Assembly: GCF_963920485.1 (NCBI RefSeq)
Contig: NZ_OY986431.1
Coordinates: 1,488,001 to 1,552,000, forward strand
DNA from: Cyanobium usitatum str. Tous
GTDB lineage: Bacteria > Cyanobacteriota > Cyanobacteriia > PCC-6307 > Cyanobiaceae
DNA length: 64,000 nucleotides
Direction of reading: 5' to 3'
The notes beneath the pieces were generated by a model. That model saw only the letters and a program-made list of their open reading frames with translations, was not told where the DNA came from and did no database searches. Position numbers and translations under genes: made by a program. Position 1 is the first letter of the stretch; each line of letters opens with the position of its first letter. Positions 1-8,811 of the stretch are shown in pieces.

Positions 1-167
1 TTGTCGGGTTTTTCCTCCAGCTCCAGGGCCTGGCTAAGCCGGCTGCGGCCCACCAGGGTGATCGCATCAGGGCTATCCATGCCGGGCAGCCGCGATAGCA
101 GGCCGCCAGCGGGCGGCAGGGCCAGGGAGGAGGAATCGGCAGGGTCGGTAGCTGGGGTGGAAGTCAT
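1..167 (-). CDS. N-terminus of a probable HlyD-type secretion adaptor (runs off the left edge)
   Basis: An ATG at 167 on the minus strand opens a frame that stays open to the window edge, giving 55 residues. The start is hydrophilic, rich in Pro, Ser and Ala, and contains SRLSQALELEEKPD. No membrane segment has been reached. It lies 37 bases after the stop of an ABC exporter half-transporter on the same strand, so it is the third gene of that operon. Membrane-fusion (HlyD/LapC) adaptors usually occupy this place and often have an acidic stretch before their single membrane anchor. That assignment rests on position and style only; a third ABC subunit or a regulator is also possible. Confidence 0.5.
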   Translation of the reverse strand, partial: MTSTPATDPADSSSLALPPAGGLLSRLPGMDSPDAITLVGRSRLSQALELEEKPD

Positions 168-204
168 GGCGATGAAGGGGGCGTTGGATCAAAAAAGGGG
201 GAAA

Positions 205-2337
205 TCAGGCTGGTGTCTGTTGCATACGCGCTCGCAGCTCCTCAGCCGTGCCCTGGAACGAGGTGACGCCTTTATCAAGTATGCAGAGGCGATCTGCCTT
301 CTCCAGCAGCAACTTGTTGTCGGTGGCCAGGATGATGCTGCGGTCCTGACCGCTGAAGGTGCAACGGCGCAGCGAGGGCAGGGCCTCCAGCACCGCCTGG
401 AACTGATCCGGGGCCAGGCCCTGGCTGATGTCATCGATCAACAGGATCGGCGTGTCCTTGATCAGGGCCTGGGCCAGGGCCATCAACCGGCGCACCCCAT
501 TGGGCAGCTGATAGGCAACCTCATCGGTGAGCGGCGTTTCGAAGCCATCCGGCAAGCCATCGAGGAAAGCAAGCAGGCCCAGGCTGGCGCAAATCTGGCG
601 CACCCCAGCCACGGTGGCGTCTGGGTTCATGGCCGTGAGGTTGCTCCAGATCGTGCCGGGCAGCAGCTCGCTCTGGGGCATCAGGTAGGCGATGTTGCGC
701 TGGATCGCCTCGGCGCTGAACTGGCGGTAGTCCTTGCCGTCAAACAGCAGGGTGCCGCTCACCAGCGGATAGAGCTGGTCGACAACCCGCAGCACCGTGC
801 TCTTGCCGCAGCCGGCATTGCCCGTGATTGCCAGCAGTTCGCCCGGCGCCACCGAAAGCGACACCCGGGTGATCACCAGGGCACCCTCGCTGCCCAAACG
901 GCAGGCAGCTGAATCGAGCAGGATCGAGCCGCGCATCCGCGGCGCACCAACTAACGCACCGGCAGAACGATTGCTGCTACGCAGCTTGAAGAATTGATCC
1001 AGCTGCCCGTATTGCTTGCGCATCGAATCGAAGCGCAGCAAAGCGTTCATCAGCTGCTGAAACGGCGTAAACACCCTGAACACAAAGAACATGGCGGCAA
1101 TCAAGTTGCCCATGGCCGCCGGGCCCTGATCGCTCGAATAGGCCATCCAGACGCCAATGGCCAAGGTGAGCACACTCGCGAGCTGGGAGGTGGTGCTAAC
1201 GAGCACCTGCAGCCGGCCCACCTGGCGGTTGATCGTGAGGCCACTGCTGGTGCTCTGGGCCGACAGGCCCCTAAGCCGCTGCAGCCACACCCACTCCACG
1301 TTCGCCAGCTTCACTTCCAGGAAGCGATTCACCAGCTCCTGCTGGGCTTGGGTGATGCCAATGCCCGTGGCCAAATTGAGCTCGGAGGCACCGGTGTAGT
1401 AGCGCGAAAGCAGCCACACCAGCAGGCCGCTCAGCACCATCAGCACCAGCGGCACAAACACCAGCGGGCCAGCGATCACGGCGATGGCGCCCAGGTAGAT
1501 CACCACAAAGGGGAAATCCAGGCAGGCCAGGGCCAGGGGACCCTGCAGGTAGGCCAGCAGGCCGTCAAGATTGCGCAGCCGGTTGGTGAGGCCGTGCTGG
1601 CCCAGGGTCTCGATCTGGCGGAAGTCGAGGCCAAATAGCTTCTCCACCAAATTCACTCCCAGCAGGGCATCGAGCCGACCCGATAGTTGGGAGAGCAAGG
1701 TGGTGCGCCACTGGCGCAGGATCCAATCCAGCACAAACAGCAGCACCACCCCCAGGAAGATCCAGAAGGTGGAGAGCACGCTGGTGCTCGGGATTGAAAC
1801 GTTGTAGATCGCCCGGATGTAGAAGGGCAGGGTCATGGCCAGCAGGGCCAGGACAAAGCTGATGCCGTAAAGCACCGAGATCCGGTTGGTGAAGCGGTAG
1901 AGGATTTGCTGCAGCAGGGTCACCCGCTCGGTGCTGCCCTTGTCCTGCAGAAACACCAGCTTGCCGCCGGTCGGCAGGCTGTATAGCTCAACGCGGCCAT
2001 TGACATTGCCGGCCACAAGGTCGCCCTTGCTGGTGCGCGACAGCACGAAGGGCACGTTGTCGGGCCCCACATACAGGGCAGGCAGCCGCTGGGGATTGAG
2101 CTGGTTCCAGCTCTCCAGCCCCTCAATGCGGCTGCCGTAGCCAAGCCGCAGCAGCAGGTTGCGGGCATCCACCAGATCCATCTGGCGCGGATCGCTGCCG
2201 ATCAGCTCAAACAGCTCATCGGGGCGGCCAGTCCACAGCATCTGCTGCAGCAGCAGCCGCACGCAGAAGGCCATCGGCGCTTCGGCGCTGAGGGTTAGAT
2301 CGCGCAGCAACATGGCGCGGGAAGCAGAAATAGTCAT
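205..2337 (-). CDS. ABC exporter half-transporter with an ATP site lacking catalytic residues (type I secretion-like)
   Basis: This 710-residue protein has an N-terminal cytoplasmic region (about 1-140), an exporter membrane domain (about 150-440) and a nucleotide-binding domain (about 470-710). The order and length match type I secretion or bacteriocin ABC exporters that carry a peptidase-like N-terminal domain; I see no clear catalytic Cys-His pair there. Walker A is intact (GNAGCGKST, about 505-513) and a Q-loop MPQ is present. The signature LSGGQ has become LPNGV, Walker B reads ILLIDD with Asp in place of the catalytic Glu, and the switch His is Asp (LATDN). It should bind ATP but hydrolyse it poorly. 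Its start overlaps the stop of the upstream partner by four bases (ATGA), pointing to coupled translation and a heterodimer. Confidence 0.85.
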   Translation of the reverse strand: MTISASRAMLLRDLTLSAEAPMAFCVRLLLQQMLWTGRPDELFELIGSDPRQMDLVDARNLLLRLGYGSRIEGLESWNQLNPQRLPALYVGPDNVPFVLSRTSKGDLVAGNVNGRVELYSLPTGGKLVFLQDKGSTERVTLLQQILYRFTNRISVLYGISFVLALLAMTLPFYIRAIYNVSIPSTSVLSTFWIFLGVVLLFVLDWILRQWRTTLLSQLSGRLDALLGVNLVEKLFGLDFRQIETLGQHGLTNRLRNLDGLLAYLQGPLALACLDFPFVVIYLGAIAVIAGPLVFVPLVLMVLSGLLVWLLSRYYTGASELNLATGIGITQAQQELVNRFLEVKLANVEWVWLQRLRGLSAQSTSSGLTINRQVGRLQVLVSTTSQLASVLTLAIGVWMAYSSDQGPAAMGNLIAAMFFVFRVFTPFQQLMNALLRFDSMRKQYGQLDQFFKLRSSNRSAGALVGAPRMRGSILLDSAACRLGSEGALVITRVSLSVAPGELLAITGNAGCGKSTVLRVVDQLYPLVSGTLLFDGKDYRQFSAEAIQRNIAYLMPQSELLPGTIWSNLTAMNPDATVAGVRQICASLGLLAFLDGLPDGFETPLTDEVAYQLPNGVRRLMALAQALIKDTPILLIDDISQGLAPDQFQAVLEALPSLRRCTFSGQDRSIILATDNKLLLEKADRLCILDKGVTSFQGTAEELRARMQQTPA

Positions 2338-4082
2338 GCGAGCACCTCCCGTCCCAGGGCCGGCATATCGATTTGCTGGTCACTAACCGAACCGAGCACC
2401 CGCCCGGCGCCACTGATCAGCACGGTCGTGCGTCCCTTGGTGCGGCCCAGGATGCGTTGCAGGCCGTCGATGAATTCCTTGCCATAGGAGCAATCGCTCA
2501 GATCCAGCAGCAGCAGCTGGGGTGAGCTAGCTAAGGCGGTTACCACCTGGAACAGCTGCTGGGCATCGCGGGACAGCCCCGAGGGCACGGAAGTGCCCAT
2601 CGCCGTGTTGTAGCCCTGGGGCAACCCCCGCACCTTGGTGTCCAAGCCGGTGAGGAAAGCCCAGAACAGGGCTCGGCGCTGGTAGCGGCGCGGCTGATAG
2701 CTGGTGATGTTTTGCAGCAGGGTGCCCTCAAAAAACTGGCGCGAGGGATCCACGTAGCTGATGCAGTCGCGCAGGGCATCGCGGTGGTAGCTGGCAACCG
2801 GCAGGCCGTTGAGCTGCAAACGAGGATCGGGCTCGATCTGGATCAGGGCCATAAATAGGTGGCGGGCGCTGGCGCCAAATTGCTGGTCGCGCAGCAGGGC
2901 CACCGAACCATTGGGAACCACCGCCAAGGGCTGGCCATCGATCGCCAGGCTGAGGGCACCATCGGCGCTCAGGGCCAGTTTTTTGTCGCCCCCTTCAGCT
3001 TCCACCGGTGTGGCCATCAGGGCGTCGTATTCATCGCGGGAGTGGGCCAGGCGGCGGTAGCTGTTCCACAGGCCCATGGCCTGCTGCCAGGGGTTGAGAA
3101 TCTTGCCCGCCAGCAGCAGGGCTGCGGCTAGGGCACCCACCAGCAGCCTTCCCTGGATCACCAGCAGGGCACCCCAGGTGACGATGCCCGCAAAGGTGAG
3201 CTGGCTCATGAGTGAACCGAAGGCTTGATATTTGCCGCTGAAGTTGTTGTTCACCATGCGCTGCCAGGCCAGCTCCTCCTGGCGCTGCTCGTTGCCCACC
3301 AAAAACTGCCGGCCCAGGCCATTCGACTTAATCAGGTCGATCGAGCCCATCAGCTTGGTTTGGTAGCTGAGCCGCTCCAGCTCCAGCCGGTCGCGCTGCT
3401 TGCTGATCCCCTCGTAGTCGCGAGCGAAGGCCAGGGCCCGCAGCAGGTAGATCACGATGGCGATCACGGCCACGATGCCCACGCTGCCCGCAATCAGGAA
3501 CAGCACCAGCACAAACAGCAGCGAGAACACCAGGTCGATCGCCGTGGTGAGCGACTGCAGGGCACTCTCATCGCGCAGCAGGTTGATGCTGTTAAGCCGC
3601 TCCAGGTGGGTGGCGGGCGGAACCCTCAGGTAATCGCTCAGGCGCATCTGGGAGAAGTGCGCCAGCCCCTCAAGGCGCCGCTGGTGCTCTAGCCGGGCGC
3701 CGTCACCACCGGTGAAACCGAGCCGGACCGTTTTGAGCCAGCCGCCCAGCACCATCAAAAGCACCACGGCCACCGTCATAACCACCAGGCTCGACATCGA
3801 GCCACTCGGTAAAACCGACGTGTAAACGATATTTATGTAGAGAGGGGATGCCAGTTCCAGCAGGTTGATCAGCACCGAGGCGATCAAAATGGGACCAAGC
3901 TGATACTTACTCCAATCAACCTCGCCAAGGGACTGGAAAAAGCGGTGGTTCACCAGCTCTTCGATCAGCTCCCTACTGGTGCGCCAGCCATCCTGGATCC
4001 AGTTGATCAGCAGGCTTGGGGCCTGCGCCAGGGCATGCCAGAAGGATCGGTGCGGCTCTCTGGCCTCTACGGTATGAGTCAA
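2334..4082 (-). CDS. ABC exporter half-transporter with a pseudo-ATPase domain
   Basis: This 582-residue protein is the first gene of the leftward export operon. It has an exporter-type membrane domain (about 60-330) and a C-terminal region that aligns in layout with an ABC ATPase domain but has lost nearly every functional motif. Where Walker A should be (about 394-408) the sequence is LLRDQQFGASARHLF, with no GxxGxGKS/T. The Q-loop region reads YVDPSRQFFEGTLLQNI, the signature reads LSRDA, and Walker B reads LLLLDLSD without the Glu. The fold-marking pieces (FEGTLLQNI, GLPQGYNTAMG) remain, so this is a pseudo-ATPase rather than random decay, and the frame is fully open. It presumably pairs with the 205-2337 product. 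The substrate is unknown. Confidence 0.85.
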   Translation of the reverse strand: MTHTVEAREPHRSFWHALAQAPSLLINWIQDGWRTSRELIEELVNHRFFQSLGEVDWSKYQLGPILIASVLINLLELASPLYINIVYTSVLPSGSMSSLVVMTVAVVLLMVLGGWLKTVRLGFTGGDGARLEHQRRLEGLAHFSQMRLSDYLRVPPATHLERLNSINLLRDESALQSLTTAIDLVFSLLFVLVLFLIAGSVGIVAVIAIVIYLLRALAFARDYEGISKQRDRLELERLSYQTKLMGSIDLIKSNGLGRQFLVGNEQRQEELAWQRMVNNNFSGKYQAFGSLMSQLTFAGIVTWGALLVIQGRLLVGALAAALLLAGKILNPWQQAMGLWNSYRRLAHSRDEYDALMATPVEAEGGDKKLALSADGALSLAIDGQPLAVVPNGSVALLRDQQFGASARHLFMALIQIEPDPRLQLNGLPVASYHRDALRDCISYVDPSRQFFEGTLLQNITSYQPRRYQRRALFWAFLTGLDTKVRGLPQGYNTAMGTSVPSGLSRDAQQLFQVVTALASSPQLLLLDLSDCSYGKEFIDGLQRILGRTKGRTTVLISGAGRVLGSVSDQQIDMPALGREVLA

Positions 4083-4140
4083 ATCGACGCTGCAATCAGG
4101 CCAAAACTAAGTTCACTACGCTCGTTTTGGTCTAATCGTC

Positions 4141-4162
4141 AGGAAAATCCAGACAATTTCCT
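4141..4162. promoter_or_regulatory. Inverted repeat in the divergent promoter region
   Basis: The arms AGGAAA and TTTCCT are perfect complements separated by ten bases. They sit in the 161-base gap between the leftward ABC export operon and the rightward gene at 4244. The gap is more AT-rich than its surroundings. This could be a dimeric regulator site; a six-base arm can also occur by chance. Confidence 0.3.
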
Positions 4163-4243
4163 AAATTTATTCTGGCAGTAGCCGGCTAGATTGATTTTGA
4201 AAGAACTACGCCTCCCCGCGCAGTACCCGTTCAGAGCTGAGCT

Positions 4244-4915
4244 ATGTACCGGTTCCGTCTGAGTTCGGAGCAAGTCCAATTGGAGCTTGTTGCCAATGGC
4301 AATAGTGCCCGCCTGCCGTTTCAGGTGATTGGTCCCACTACCGAGGTGGCCTTTCTTGAAGAGCTGATCGAAGAAAGTCTCGGCAGCCTCACCCTCAACC
4401 CACGCGAGCTATTTGGCTTCCTGGGCAGCGACCCTTGGGTTATTGAGGCTTTCCAGGCGCCTCTGGTGGTGGAAGGCGATCTCAATGCTGCCGCCAGCAC
4501 CGACACCAGCTTCAAGCGCCAAACCCTCGGCAACAAGCTGGTACAGGCCGGCGTGCTCGACATCGAAGAGCTGGAGCAGCTGCTAGAGGAGTATCGCCCC
4601 TTCGCTGAAACCCAGCGCTTCGGCGAATTCCTACGGCTCAACTTGCAGGTGCCGCCCCAGATGCTGGATCTGCTACTCAACCCCGCCCTGTTCGATGAGC
4701 AGGGCTTCAATGAGAAGCGGCTGGGTGAGCGCCTGGTGGAAACGGGTTGCATCACAAGCGAGCAACTTGATCAAGCCCTCGACTTGCAACGCAGCAAGGG
4801 CGGCCGGGTCGGTGAATTGCTGGCTGAGCTCGGCTTTATCTCCCCCACCACCGCCCGCTTCTTCTCGCTGGCCAAAGTCAACGAGAAGGGCCAGATCGAT
4901 TACCAGGCCGGCTAA
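4244..4915 (+). CDS. Protein with GspE-N-like repeats, divergent from the export operon
   Basis: This 223-residue soluble protein has no signal peptide or membrane segment. It contains at least two repeats resembling the N-terminal domain of type II secretion/pilus ATPases (GspE/PilB): LGNKLVQAGVLDIEELEQLL at about 95-115, and LGERLVETGCITSEQLDQAL at about 160-180 followed by VGELLAELGFIS. Those domains are helical bundles that bind membrane partners or c-di-GMP. No ATPase domain follows, so this is a stand-alone version. The gene diverges from the degenerate ABC export operon and shares its promoter region, so a link to that exporter is possible but unproven. Its stop codon overlaps the stop of the convergent folP gene. 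Confidence 0.7.
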   Translation: MYRFRLSSEQVQLELVANGNSARLPFQVIGPTTEVAFLEELIEESLGSLTLNPRELFGFLGSDPWVIEAFQAPLVVEGDLNAAASTDTSFKRQTLGNKLVQAGVLDIEELEQLLEEYRPFAETQRFGEFLRLNLQVPPQMLDLLLNPALFDEQGFNEKRLGERLVETGCITSEQLDQALDLQRSKGGRVGELLAELGFISPTTARFFSLAKVNEKGQIDYQAG

Positions 4916-5742
4916 GCGGGCAAAAGCGCATCGGCCATCCGGGCTACCTGCACGATGGGTCCAACGTCGTGCACTCGCAAGATGCGGGCCCCCTGGGCAA
5001 TCGCCTTGCTGCACACCGCCGCCGTGCCCCATAGCCGGGCACGGGGCCTGGGCTCGTTCAGCACCGCGCCGATGAAGCGCTTGCGTGAAGGCCCCACCAG
5101 TAGGGGAAAGCCTTCCGTCGCCAGGGTGCCTAGGCCCCGGAGCAGATCCAGGTTGTGGTCGGTGTCCTTGGCGAAGCCCAACCCCGGATCCCAGATCAGC
5201 TGCAGCGGGCGCACCCCCGCCGCCAGAGCCATTTCAGTGGCAGCCAGCAGGCCAGCCCGCACCTCCGCCACCACATCGCCGTAGTGGGCAAGGGAGTTCA
5301 TGCTGCGGCTATCGCCGCGGCTGTGCATCAACACCAGGGGGCAGCCGGCAGACGCCACCAAACGCAGCAGGGCCGGATCCCGCCGGCCGCCGCTGACGTC
5401 GTTGATCCAGTCGGCGCCCACCGCTAAGGCCGCCTCTGCCACCGCCCCATGGAAGGTGTCGATCGAAAGCAGGGCGCCTGGATGGGCCGCACGAATGGCA
5501 GTAAGAGCGGGCAGCAGCCGCTCCAGCTCCCGCTCCGGGCCCACCTCCTCGGCGCCAGGCCTGGTGCTCTGGGCGCCAAGATCCAACACATCGGCTCCCT
5601 GGGCCAGCATCCGCCCAGCGGCGCGGACCGCCTGCGCCACGCTGGCGAGGCGGCCGCCGTCGCTGAAGGAGTCGGGGGTGAGGTTCAGCACCCCCATCAC
5701 TGCGGTGCGCTCGCCCCAGGCAAAACGGGGTTGATCGATCAC
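4912..5742 (-). CDS. folP: Dihydropteroate synthase
   Basis: The enzyme joins para-aminobenzoate to the hydroxymethyl-dihydropterin diphosphate to give dihydropteroate in folate synthesis (cytosol). The 276-residue length is normal. Signature elements are visible: MGVLNLTPDSFSDGG near residue 17, DLGAQSTRPGA (normally DIGGESTRPG), SIDTF, NDVSGG, a DPGLGFAKD loop, and GPSRKRFIG followed by the C-terminal RVHDV. The gene is the last of a leftward S4 gene-tpiA-folP cluster, 26 bases after tpiA. Its stop codon shares bases with the stop of the convergent gene at 4244-4915. Confidence 0.97.
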   Translation of the reverse strand: MIDQPRFAWGERTAVMGVLNLTPDSFSDGGRLASVAQAVRAAGRMLAQGADVLDLGAQSTRPGAEEVGPERELERLLPALTAIRAAHPGALLSIDTFHGAVAEAALAVGADWINDVSGGRRDPALLRLVASAGCPLVLMHSRGDSRSMNSLAHYGDVVAEVRAGLLAATEMALAAGVRPLQLIWDPGLGFAKDTDHNLDLLRGLGTLATEGFPLLVGPSRKRFIGAVLNEPRPRARLWGTAAVCSKAIAQGARILRVHDVGPIVQVARMADALLPA

Positions 5743-5768
5743 GGGGGGCCAGTCTCAGGGAGCCAGTC

Positions 5769-6497
5769 TCAGCGGCCGTAGTTGACGATGCGGGCAAAGC
5801 TCACCGGATCGAGGGAAGCCCCACCCACCAAGACGCCGTCGATGTCGCTCTGGGCCATCAGATCGTCGATGGTGGCAGGGTTCACCGAGCCGCCGTATTG
5901 AACCGTGACGCCGGGGTTACCCACCCAGCCCCGGATCAGGCCGCAGATGCGGTTGGCCTCCTCAGCGGCGCAGGTCTTGCCGGTGCCAATCGCCCAGATC
6001 GGCTCGTAGGCCACCACCACCTGGGTGGGATCCACATCCTCAAGGCCCTGTTCGATCTGGCGGTGGATCACCCGCTCGGTTTCATTGGATTCCCGCTGGT
6101 CGAGGCTTTCGCCCACGCACAGGATCGGGATCAAGCCATGGCGTTGGGCATTGCGGGCGCGCAGGTTGATCTGCTCATCGCTTTCGCTGTAGTACTTGCG
6201 CGGCTCACTGTGGCCAACGATGGCGTAGCTCACCCCGTGCTCCAGCAGCATCGGCGCCGAGATCATGCCCGTGTAGGCCCCCTGGTCTTCCCAGTGCACG
6301 TTTTGCCCAGCAAACTTCACACCAGCACCCTCCAGGTGGCGGCAGAGCGTGGGAATCGAGGTGAAAGGCGGAGCGATCACCACCTCCCGATCGTCTGGGG
6401 AGTCGGCAATCAGCGGCCGAAACGTGGCCGCAAAAACCCGCGTCTCAGCGCAGGTCATGTGCATCTTCCAATTACCCGCGATCACGGCCTTACGCAT
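5769..6497 (-). CDS. tpiA: Triosephosphate isomerase
   Basis: This enzyme interconverts dihydroxyacetone phosphate and glyceraldehyde 3-phosphate in the Calvin cycle, glycolysis and gluconeogenesis. The 242-residue protein has the substrate-binding N-terminus AGNWKMH (Asn and Lys), the catalytic His in [10 protein letters not shown], the catalytic Glu in [14 protein letters not shown] with the flexible loop 6, and the phosphate-binding YGGSV and GVLVGGASL. It lies between the S4-domain gene (28 bases upstream) and folP (26 bases downstream), all leftward and probably cotranscribed. Confidence 0.98.
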   Translation of the reverse strand: MRKAVIAGNWKMHMTCAETRVFAATFRPLIADSPDDREVVIAPPFTSIPTLCRHLEGAGVKFAGQNVHWEDQGAYTGMISAPMLLEHGVSYAIVGHSEPRKYYSESDEQINLRARNAQRHGLIPILCVGESLDQRESNETERVIHRQIEQGLEDVDPTQVVVAYEPIWAIGTGKTCAAEEANRICGLIRGWVGNPGVTVQYGGSVNPATIDDLMAQSDIDGVLVGGASLDPVSFARIVNYGR

Positions 6498-6525
6498 CGG
6501 CCCTCTCCAGCACTGTCAGGAAAAC

Positions 6526-6768
6526 CTAATGGGCCGGCGGCCTGGTCCCCATAAACAGCAGCTCACGGCCGTCGATCTCGACCGCATCACCGGGGGCCAA
6601 CTGACGACCGCGGCGAGTTTCGATGGCGCCATTCACCCGCACATCACCGCGTTGAATGCGCAGCTTGGCTTCACCGCCGGTGCCCGCCAGGCCTTGATAT
6701 TTGAGGAATTGATCGAGTTTCAAGGGGCGGCTTGGGGGAGCAGCGATAGCGTTAGCGCATGCTTGCAC
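6526..6768 (-). CDS. Small S4-domain RNA-binding protein (YbcJ-like)
   Basis: This is an 80-residue protein with a single S4 RNA-binding fold: LKLDQFLKYQGL, GGEAKLRIQRGDVRVNG and the closing GDAVEIDG. This pattern matches the stand-alone S4 proteins of the YbcJ/YaaA type, which bind structured RNA, probably rRNA; no target can be read from the sequence. A GTG start at 6768 overlaps the divergent ABC transporter start by ten bases. The family core begins at LKLDQFL, so a TTG at 6720 is an attractive alternative start that would avoid the overlap. It leads the cluster with tpiA and folP. Confidence 0.85.
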   Translation of the reverse strand: MQACANAIAAPPSRPLKLDQFLKYQGLAGTGGEAKLRIQRGDVRVNGAIETRRGRQLAPGDAVEIDGRELLFMGTRPPAH

Positions 6769-8498
6769 CCGCGCCGGCCGGCTTTCGACAACTCTGGCCG
6801 CTGCTGAGACCCCACCGCCGGCGCCTGCTGGCAGGTGGGCTGTGCATGCTGCTCTATGTGGCCTGCTGGCCGCTGCTGGCCTGGCTGGCGGGCCAGCTGA
6901 TTCCGGCCATCGGCGCTGGCAACTTCCCGGTGGTGCTGCGCACGATCGCCGCGGCCCTGGGGCTGTTTTTGGTGCAGAAGGCGGCCCAGTTCGGCCAGGA
7001 CACCTTGCTGGCAGGGCCCGCCCTGCGGGTGAGCCAGGAGTTGAGGCGAGGCCTGTTTGCCCGACTGCAACGGCTGGAATTCGGCGCCCTCGAGAAGCTC
7101 TCCGCCGGCGACCTCACCTATCGCCTCACTGAAGACGCCGACCGGGTGGGCGAAGTGATCTACAAAACCATCCAAGACACCACCCCCAGCGCCCTGCAGC
7201 TGGGGGTGGTGCTCGGCTACATGGTGTGGCTCGATTGGCCCCTAGCCCTGGCCACCCTGCTGCTGGCGCCGGTGGTGGTGCTGCTTGTGAGCAGCTTTGG
7301 CGCCCGGGTAATGGCCGCCGCCGAACGCAGCCAGAAGCAGGTGAGCGAGCTGGCGGGCCTGCTGGGCGAAGCGATCGGCGGCCTGCCCCTGGTGCGCGCC
7401 TTCGCGGCCGAGCCCTGGCTGCAGCAGCGCTTCGACACCGAAATCGACCTGCACCGCCGGGCCCGCTACCGCACCCTCAAGCTGCTGGCCCTGCAGCACC
7501 CGGTGGTGGGCTTTCTGGAAGCTGCCGGCATCCTCACCGTGCTGCTGCTCGGCGCCGCCCGGATTCAGGCCGGCGGCCTCAACAGCCAGGGCTTCAGCAG
7601 CTACGTGGCGGCCTTGCTGATGTTGATCGACCCGATCTCCCACCTCACCACCAACTTCAACGAGTTTCAGCAGGGCCAGGCCTCGCTGCGGCGACTGCGG
7701 GCGATCGAGGCCGAACCGGTGGAGGCTCCAGACCGGGCCACAGCCCAGCCCCTCGGCAGCGTGCGCGGCGAGCTGGTGCTCGAGCAGGTGCGCTTCGGCT
7801 ACAACCCCACCCAAGCGGTGCTGCACGACCTGGATCTGCAGGTGCGGCCAGGCCAGGTGGTGGCCTTAGTGGGTCCCTCCGGCGCCGGCAAAAGCACCCT
7901 GTTTTCCCTGCTACTGCGCTTCAACACCGCCCAGCAGGGCCGGGTGCTGCTTGATGGCCACGACCTAGCCGACCTGCGGGCGCGGGAGCTGCGCCGCGCC
8001 ATAGCCCTGGTGCCCCAACAAAGCAGTGTGTTTTCTGGCACGGTGGCTGAAGCGATTGCCTTCGGCCGCCCCGCCAGCGAAGCCGCCATCCGCCAGGCCG
8101 CCAGCCTCGCCAACGCCGCCGGCTTCATCGAGGCCCTGCCCCAGGGCTACGCCAGCCGCATCGAAGAGAGGGGCAGCAACTTCTCTGGCGGCCAGCTGCA
8201 ACGGCTGGCCATTGCCCGCGCCGTGCTGGGCAACCCGGCGGTGCTGCTGCTGGATGAAGCCACCAGCGCCCTCGATGCCGAAGCGGAGGAGGCGGTGCAG
8301 CGGGGCCTGGAGCAGGCGATGGCGGGCCGCACCGTGCTGGTGATTGCCCACCGGCTAGCCACCGTGCAGGGTGCAGACAGAATCCTGGTACTCGATGGCG
8401 GTCGCATCGTCGAACAGGGCAGTCACAATGAGCTGATGGCGCAGGCGGGTCGCTACCGCGAGCTCTGCGAGCGCCAATTCATTCATCTGCAAGCCTGA
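6759..8498 (+). CDS. MsbA-like ABC exporter (fused permease and ATPase)
   Basis: This 579-residue half-transporter has a six-helix exporter membrane domain (about 15-310) and a complete ATPase domain: Walker A GPSGAGKST (about 371), Q-loop VPQQSSVFSGT, signature FSGGQLQRLAIARA, Walker B VLLLDEATSALD and switch histidine IAHR. It is expected to work as a homodimer at the inner membrane exporting lipids or hydrophobic compounds; the substrate is not readable from sequence. All catalytic residues are present, in contrast to the degenerate pair at 205-4082. The stop overlaps the start of the next gene by one base (TGATG), so the two are probably coupled. Confidence 0.93.
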   Translation: MLAPAPAGFRQLWPLLRPHRRRLLAGGLCMLLYVACWPLLAWLAGQLIPAIGAGNFPVVLRTIAAALGLFLVQKAAQFGQDTLLAGPALRVSQELRRGLFARLQRLEFGALEKLSAGDLTYRLTEDADRVGEVIYKTIQDTTPSALQLGVVLGYMVWLDWPLALATLLLAPVVVLLVSSFGARVMAAAERSQKQVSELAGLLGEAIGGLPLVRAFAAEPWLQQRFDTEIDLHRRARYRTLKLLALQHPVVGFLEAAGILTVLLLGAARIQAGGLNSQGFSSYVAALLMLIDPISHLTTNFNEFQQGQASLRRLRAIEAEPVEAPDRATAQPLGSVRGELVLEQVRFGYNPTQAVLHDLDLQVRPGQVVALVGPSGAGKSTLFSLLLRFNTAQQGRVLLDGHDLADLRARELRRAIALVPQQSSVFSGTVAEAIAFGRPASEAAIRQAASLANAAGFIEALPQGYASRIEERGSNFSGGQLQRLAIARAVLGNPAVLLLDEATSALDAEAEEAVQRGLEQAMAGRTVLVIAHRLATVQGADRILVLDGGRIVEQGSHNELMAQAGRYRELCERQFIHLQA

Positions 8499-8797
8499 TG
8501 TCTTGGGAATACCGGGTGATCCACATCAACGTGGAGAGCGGCAATCCGCCGGGTCCTCCCTCACCCAAGGCAGATAGTGAGCGGCTCGGCGGCGCCCTGA
8601 GCCCGGAGTTTCTTAAGAAGGAATTCCCGCAGCAATACGACGCCGCAGCTACCAAACCACGCCACCCAGCTGAACAGCTGCAGTTTTTTCTCAATGCCCT
8701 CGGCAAAGAAAACTGGGAGATGGTGGAAGCAGCCCAGGTGGGCCCGCTGCTGATGTTTTTCTTCAAGCGACCGGGTGGCCTGCCACCCGTATCCTGA
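8498..8797 (+). CDS. Small conserved cyanobacterial protein, DUF4177-like
   Basis: This is a 99-residue protein starting MSWEYRVIHINVE, with a later segment GKENWEMVEAAQVGPLLMFFFKR. The plan of a WEYRV start and a G-x-x-x-W-E-M-V turn is that of small DUF4177-type beta proteins, here with an insert of about 40 residues. Function is unknown. The ATG overlaps the stop of the upstream ABC exporter (TGATG), implying translational coupling. Confidence 0.8.
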   Translation: MSWEYRVIHINVESGNPPGPPSPKADSERLGGALSPEFLKKEFPQQYDAAATKPRHPAEQLQFFLNALGKENWEMVEAAQVGPLLMFFFKRPGGLPPVS

Positions 8798-8811
8798 GGG
8801 CTGAAGATTTT

